A DNA stretch of 64,000 nt from Ruminococcus sp. Lineage in GTDB: Bacteria; Bacillota; Clostridia; Oscillospirales; Ruminococcaceae. The position numbers and the translations under genes were made by a program. Location: NCBI GenBank assembly GCA_015066705.1, contig SVNV01000006.1, positions 23,029-87,028 on the forward strand. The letters run 5' to 3'. Numbering within the stretch: position 1 is the stretch's first letter; every line of letters starts with the position of its first letter. This document shows positions 62,197 through 64,000 of this stretch, piece after piece. The notes below the pieces were generated by a model. It saw only the letters and a list, made by a program, of their open reading frames with translations. It had not been told where the DNA came from and ran no database searches.

Positions 62197-63722
62197 TGTT
62201 TGCGAGAGTTAACAGCGTAGGACTTTTCGGACTTAATGCTTTTGAGGTTCAGGTGGAAATTGAGGCAAGCAAGGGCTTACCAAGCCTTGACATAGTAGGT
62301 CTTGGTGACGTGGTTGTAAGAGAAAGCAGAGAGCGTATCAGGTCGGCTTTCAGAACAAGTGAGATTGCTTTTCCTTCAATGAAGCTTATGGTTAACCTTG
62401 CACCTGCCGACACGAAAAAAAGCGGGTCTGTTCACGACCTTGCTGTTGCGGTTGCTCTTATGTGTGTAAACGGGCTTGTCGGCGAGGAGAAGATTTCAAA
62501 AAGTGCATTTATCGGTGAGGTTGCGTTAAACGGTGAAATAAGAGGTATCAACGGCGTTTTGCCGATGACTATTCTTGCAAAGGAAAAGGGAATAGAGGAG
62601 ATTTATGTTCCTTTTGAAAACGGCAGGGAGGCGTCGGTTGTTGACGGAATAAGAGTTTATCCTGTTAAGGATTTAACCAGCCTTATCGGTCATTTTTCGG
62701 GCAGAGAAGAGATTAAAACTCTTGATAAATACATTCCATGTGAAACTGATTATTTCGGGGATTTGGATTTTGCTGACGTAAAAGGTCAGGAAACTGCTAA
62801 AAAAGCTTTGGAAATCGCAGCTTGTGGCGGACACAATGTGCTTATGGTGGGAGCACCGGGCTCAGGTAAAAGTATGCTTGCAAAAAGAATGCCGTCAATA
62901 CTTCCGCCTATGACCTTTGAGGAATCAATAGAAACTACAAATATTCACTCTATTTCGGGACTTGTAAACAAGGACACCCCGCTTATTACAAAAAGACCTT
63001 TCAGAAGTCCCCATCATACAATATCAACAGCAGGACTTTCAGGCGGTGGCTCTGTGCCTCGTCCTGGAGAAATTTCACTTGCACACAACGGACTTTTGTT
63101 TTTAGATGAGCTTGCTGAATTCAACAGACAGACTCTGGAAATTTTAAGACAGCCTCTTGAGGACAGCAGGGTTACTATTTCACGAGCGTCGGGAAGTATA
63201 ACCTATCCTTGCTCCATAATGCTGATAGCAGCGATGAATCCTTGTCCTTGTGGATATTACGGACACCCGACAAGAAAATGCATATGCAATCAGAAGCAGG
63301 TTTCAAACTATCTTTCCAAGGTTTCGGGGCCTATGCTTGACAGATTTGATTTACACATTGAGGTTGCACCTGTTTTGTTTGATGAAATTTCATCTCAGGG
63401 AAAAGAGGAATCAAGCGAAAAAATCAGAGAGCGTGTTATCAGAGCAAGAGAAATCCAGACAGAGCGTTTCAAAGGAACAAACATTGTATGCAATGCGAGA
63501 ATCACATCGGATATTATCCGTGATGTGTGCGTGATGACTGACAGTGCAGTTGAAATGGTAAGAGGCGTTTTTGAAAAGCTGGGACTTTCAGCAAGAGCTT
63601 ACGACAGGATTTTAAAGGTCGCAAGAACTATTGCGGATATGGACGGAAGCGAGCTTATCGACAGAAAACACATCGCACAGGCTGTTCAGTACAGAAGCCT
63701 TGACAGAAAATACTGGTCTTAG
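62196..63722 (+). CDS. comM: Magnesium chelatase-like AAA ATPase ComM/YifB
   Basis: The 508-residue protein has an N-terminal Lon-protease-like ChlI domain (about 1-165), an AAA ATPase core with Walker A GAPGSGKSM and Walker B LLFLDELAEF, an RPFRSPHHT motif, and a Mg-chelatase C-terminal domain. ComM is a helicase that helps branch migration during natural transformation in some bacteria; in many others its role is unclear. The ATG overlaps the hydrolase stop (TAATG). The gene ends where the 130-bp repeat array begins. Confidence 0.95.
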   Translation: MFARVNSVGLFGLNAFEVQVEIEASKGLPSLDIVGLGDVVVRESRERIRSAFRTSEIAFPSMKLMVNLAPADTKKSGSVHDLAVAVALMCVNGLVGEEKISKSAFIGEVALNGEIRGINGVLPMTILAKEKGIEEIYVPFENGREASVVDGIRVYPVKDLTSLIGHFSGREEIKTLDKYIPCETDYFGDLDFADVKGQETAKKALEIAACGGHNVLMVGAPGSGKSMLAKRMPSILPPMTFEESIETTNIHSISGLVNKDTPLITKRPFRSPHHTISTAGLSGGGSVPRPGEISLAHNGLLFLDELAEFNRQTLEILRQPLEDSRVTISRASGSITYPCSIMLIAAMNPCPCGYYGHPTRKCICNQKQVSNYLSKVSGPMLDRFDLHIEVAPVLFDEISSQGKEESSEKIRERVIRAREIQTERFKGTNIVCNARITSDIIRDVCVMTDSAVEMVRGVFEKLGLSARAYDRILKVARTIADMDGSELIDRKHIAQAVQYRSLDRKYWS

Positions 63723-64000
63723 TGGCGGTGTCGCCACACCCTTCTCTGCCACACACCCTTTTGATAAGACTTTTCATTTACGAGTTGTGGCAGGCTATCT
63801 GCTCACTTGGCGTTCGCCTTAAAAAGAACAAAAGGCAGATTTGACATATTGCTGGCGGTGTCGCCACACCCTCCTCTGCCACACACCCTTTTGATAAGAC
63901 TTTTCATTTACGAGTTGTGGCAGGCTATCTGCTCACTTGGCGTTCGCCTTAAAAAGAACAAAAGGCAGATTTGACATATTGCTGGCGGTGTCGCCACACC
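63723..64000 (+). repeat. Tandem array of 130-bp repeats, continuing past the window
   Basis: Units begin at 63723, 63853 and 63983; the first two differ at only about one base and the third is cut by the window edge. Each unit holds three stems: TGGCG/CGCCA, CTGCCACA/TGTGGCAG and ATCTGC/GCAGAT, plus a GGCGTTCGCC stem. The array starts right after the comM stop. No gene is supported in it. Confidence 0.9.

Noticed and set aside
63723..64000. CRISPR array
   Set aside because: The whole 130-bp unit is conserved, with no variable spacers and no short direct repeat; no cas genes are near.

Overview
The window is a 64 kb, moderately AT-rich piece of a low-GC Gram-positive chromosome. It looks like an endospore-lineage Clostridium relative, most plausibly an Oscillospiraceae/Ruminococcus-type gut or rumen bacterium. 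This rests on a CIRCE-controlled hrcA-grpE-dnaK-dnaJ cluster, a yabP-yabQ-divIC-yabR cluster, a YtaF-type membrane protein, zinc-ribbon forms of S14 and L36, an anaerobe-type acyl-CoA dehydratase activase, a GH130 mannoside phosphorylase, CotH-type surface protein and many T-tailed hairpin terminators. The genus is inference; no rRNA, tRNA, CRISPR array, IS transposase or prophage was found.

Layout. 1-7.2 kb: a partial aldo/keto reductase, an ECF sigma/anti-sigma pair, a CotH-like lipoprotein with acylphosphatase, and a Wzm/Wzt-type polysaccharide exporter, then a hairpin-rich repeat. 7.2-11.6 kb (minus strand): Asp23/FakA, an orphan sugar-ABC ATPase (MsmK type) and an RsuA-type pseudouridine synthase. 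11.7-16.6 kb: the heat-shock operon. 16.6-25.7 kb (mostly minus): a large activase-like Fe-S pair, YtaF, a plus-strand biotin ligase, and a NatAB-like exporter with a TraB/GumN lipoprotein. 26.3-31.3 kb: chemotaxis cluster cheA-cheW-cheR-cheB-cheW. 31.35-33.8 kb: a MITE-like element, then yabP, yabQ, divIC, yabR and a small membrane protein. 34.6-50.8 kb: one continuous S10-spc-alpha ribosomal superoperon from rpsJ to rplQ, including secY, adk, map, infA and rpoA, with a structured leader. 50.9-57.1 kb: purine nucleoside phosphorylase, GH130 phosphorylase and an adaptor/FtsX-permease pair. 57.1-64 kb: direct repeats, a cyclophilin lipoprotein, a CorC-like protein, a gtrA-pentapeptide-hydrolase-comM operon, and a 130-bp tandem array running off the right edge.

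Most of the window is core housekeeping. The less ordinary material lies between genes: two overlapping CIRCE operators, four copies of a 10-mer plus two odd palindromes upstream of cheA, a hairpin between the cheB ribosome site and its start codon, an inverted-repeat element with 21-bp perfect ends, a probable attenuator in the S10 leader, folded spacers around rpsD, and several hairpin-rich repeats that begin exactly at stop codons. Start codons were chosen by ribosome-site spacing where the longest reading frame looked too long.
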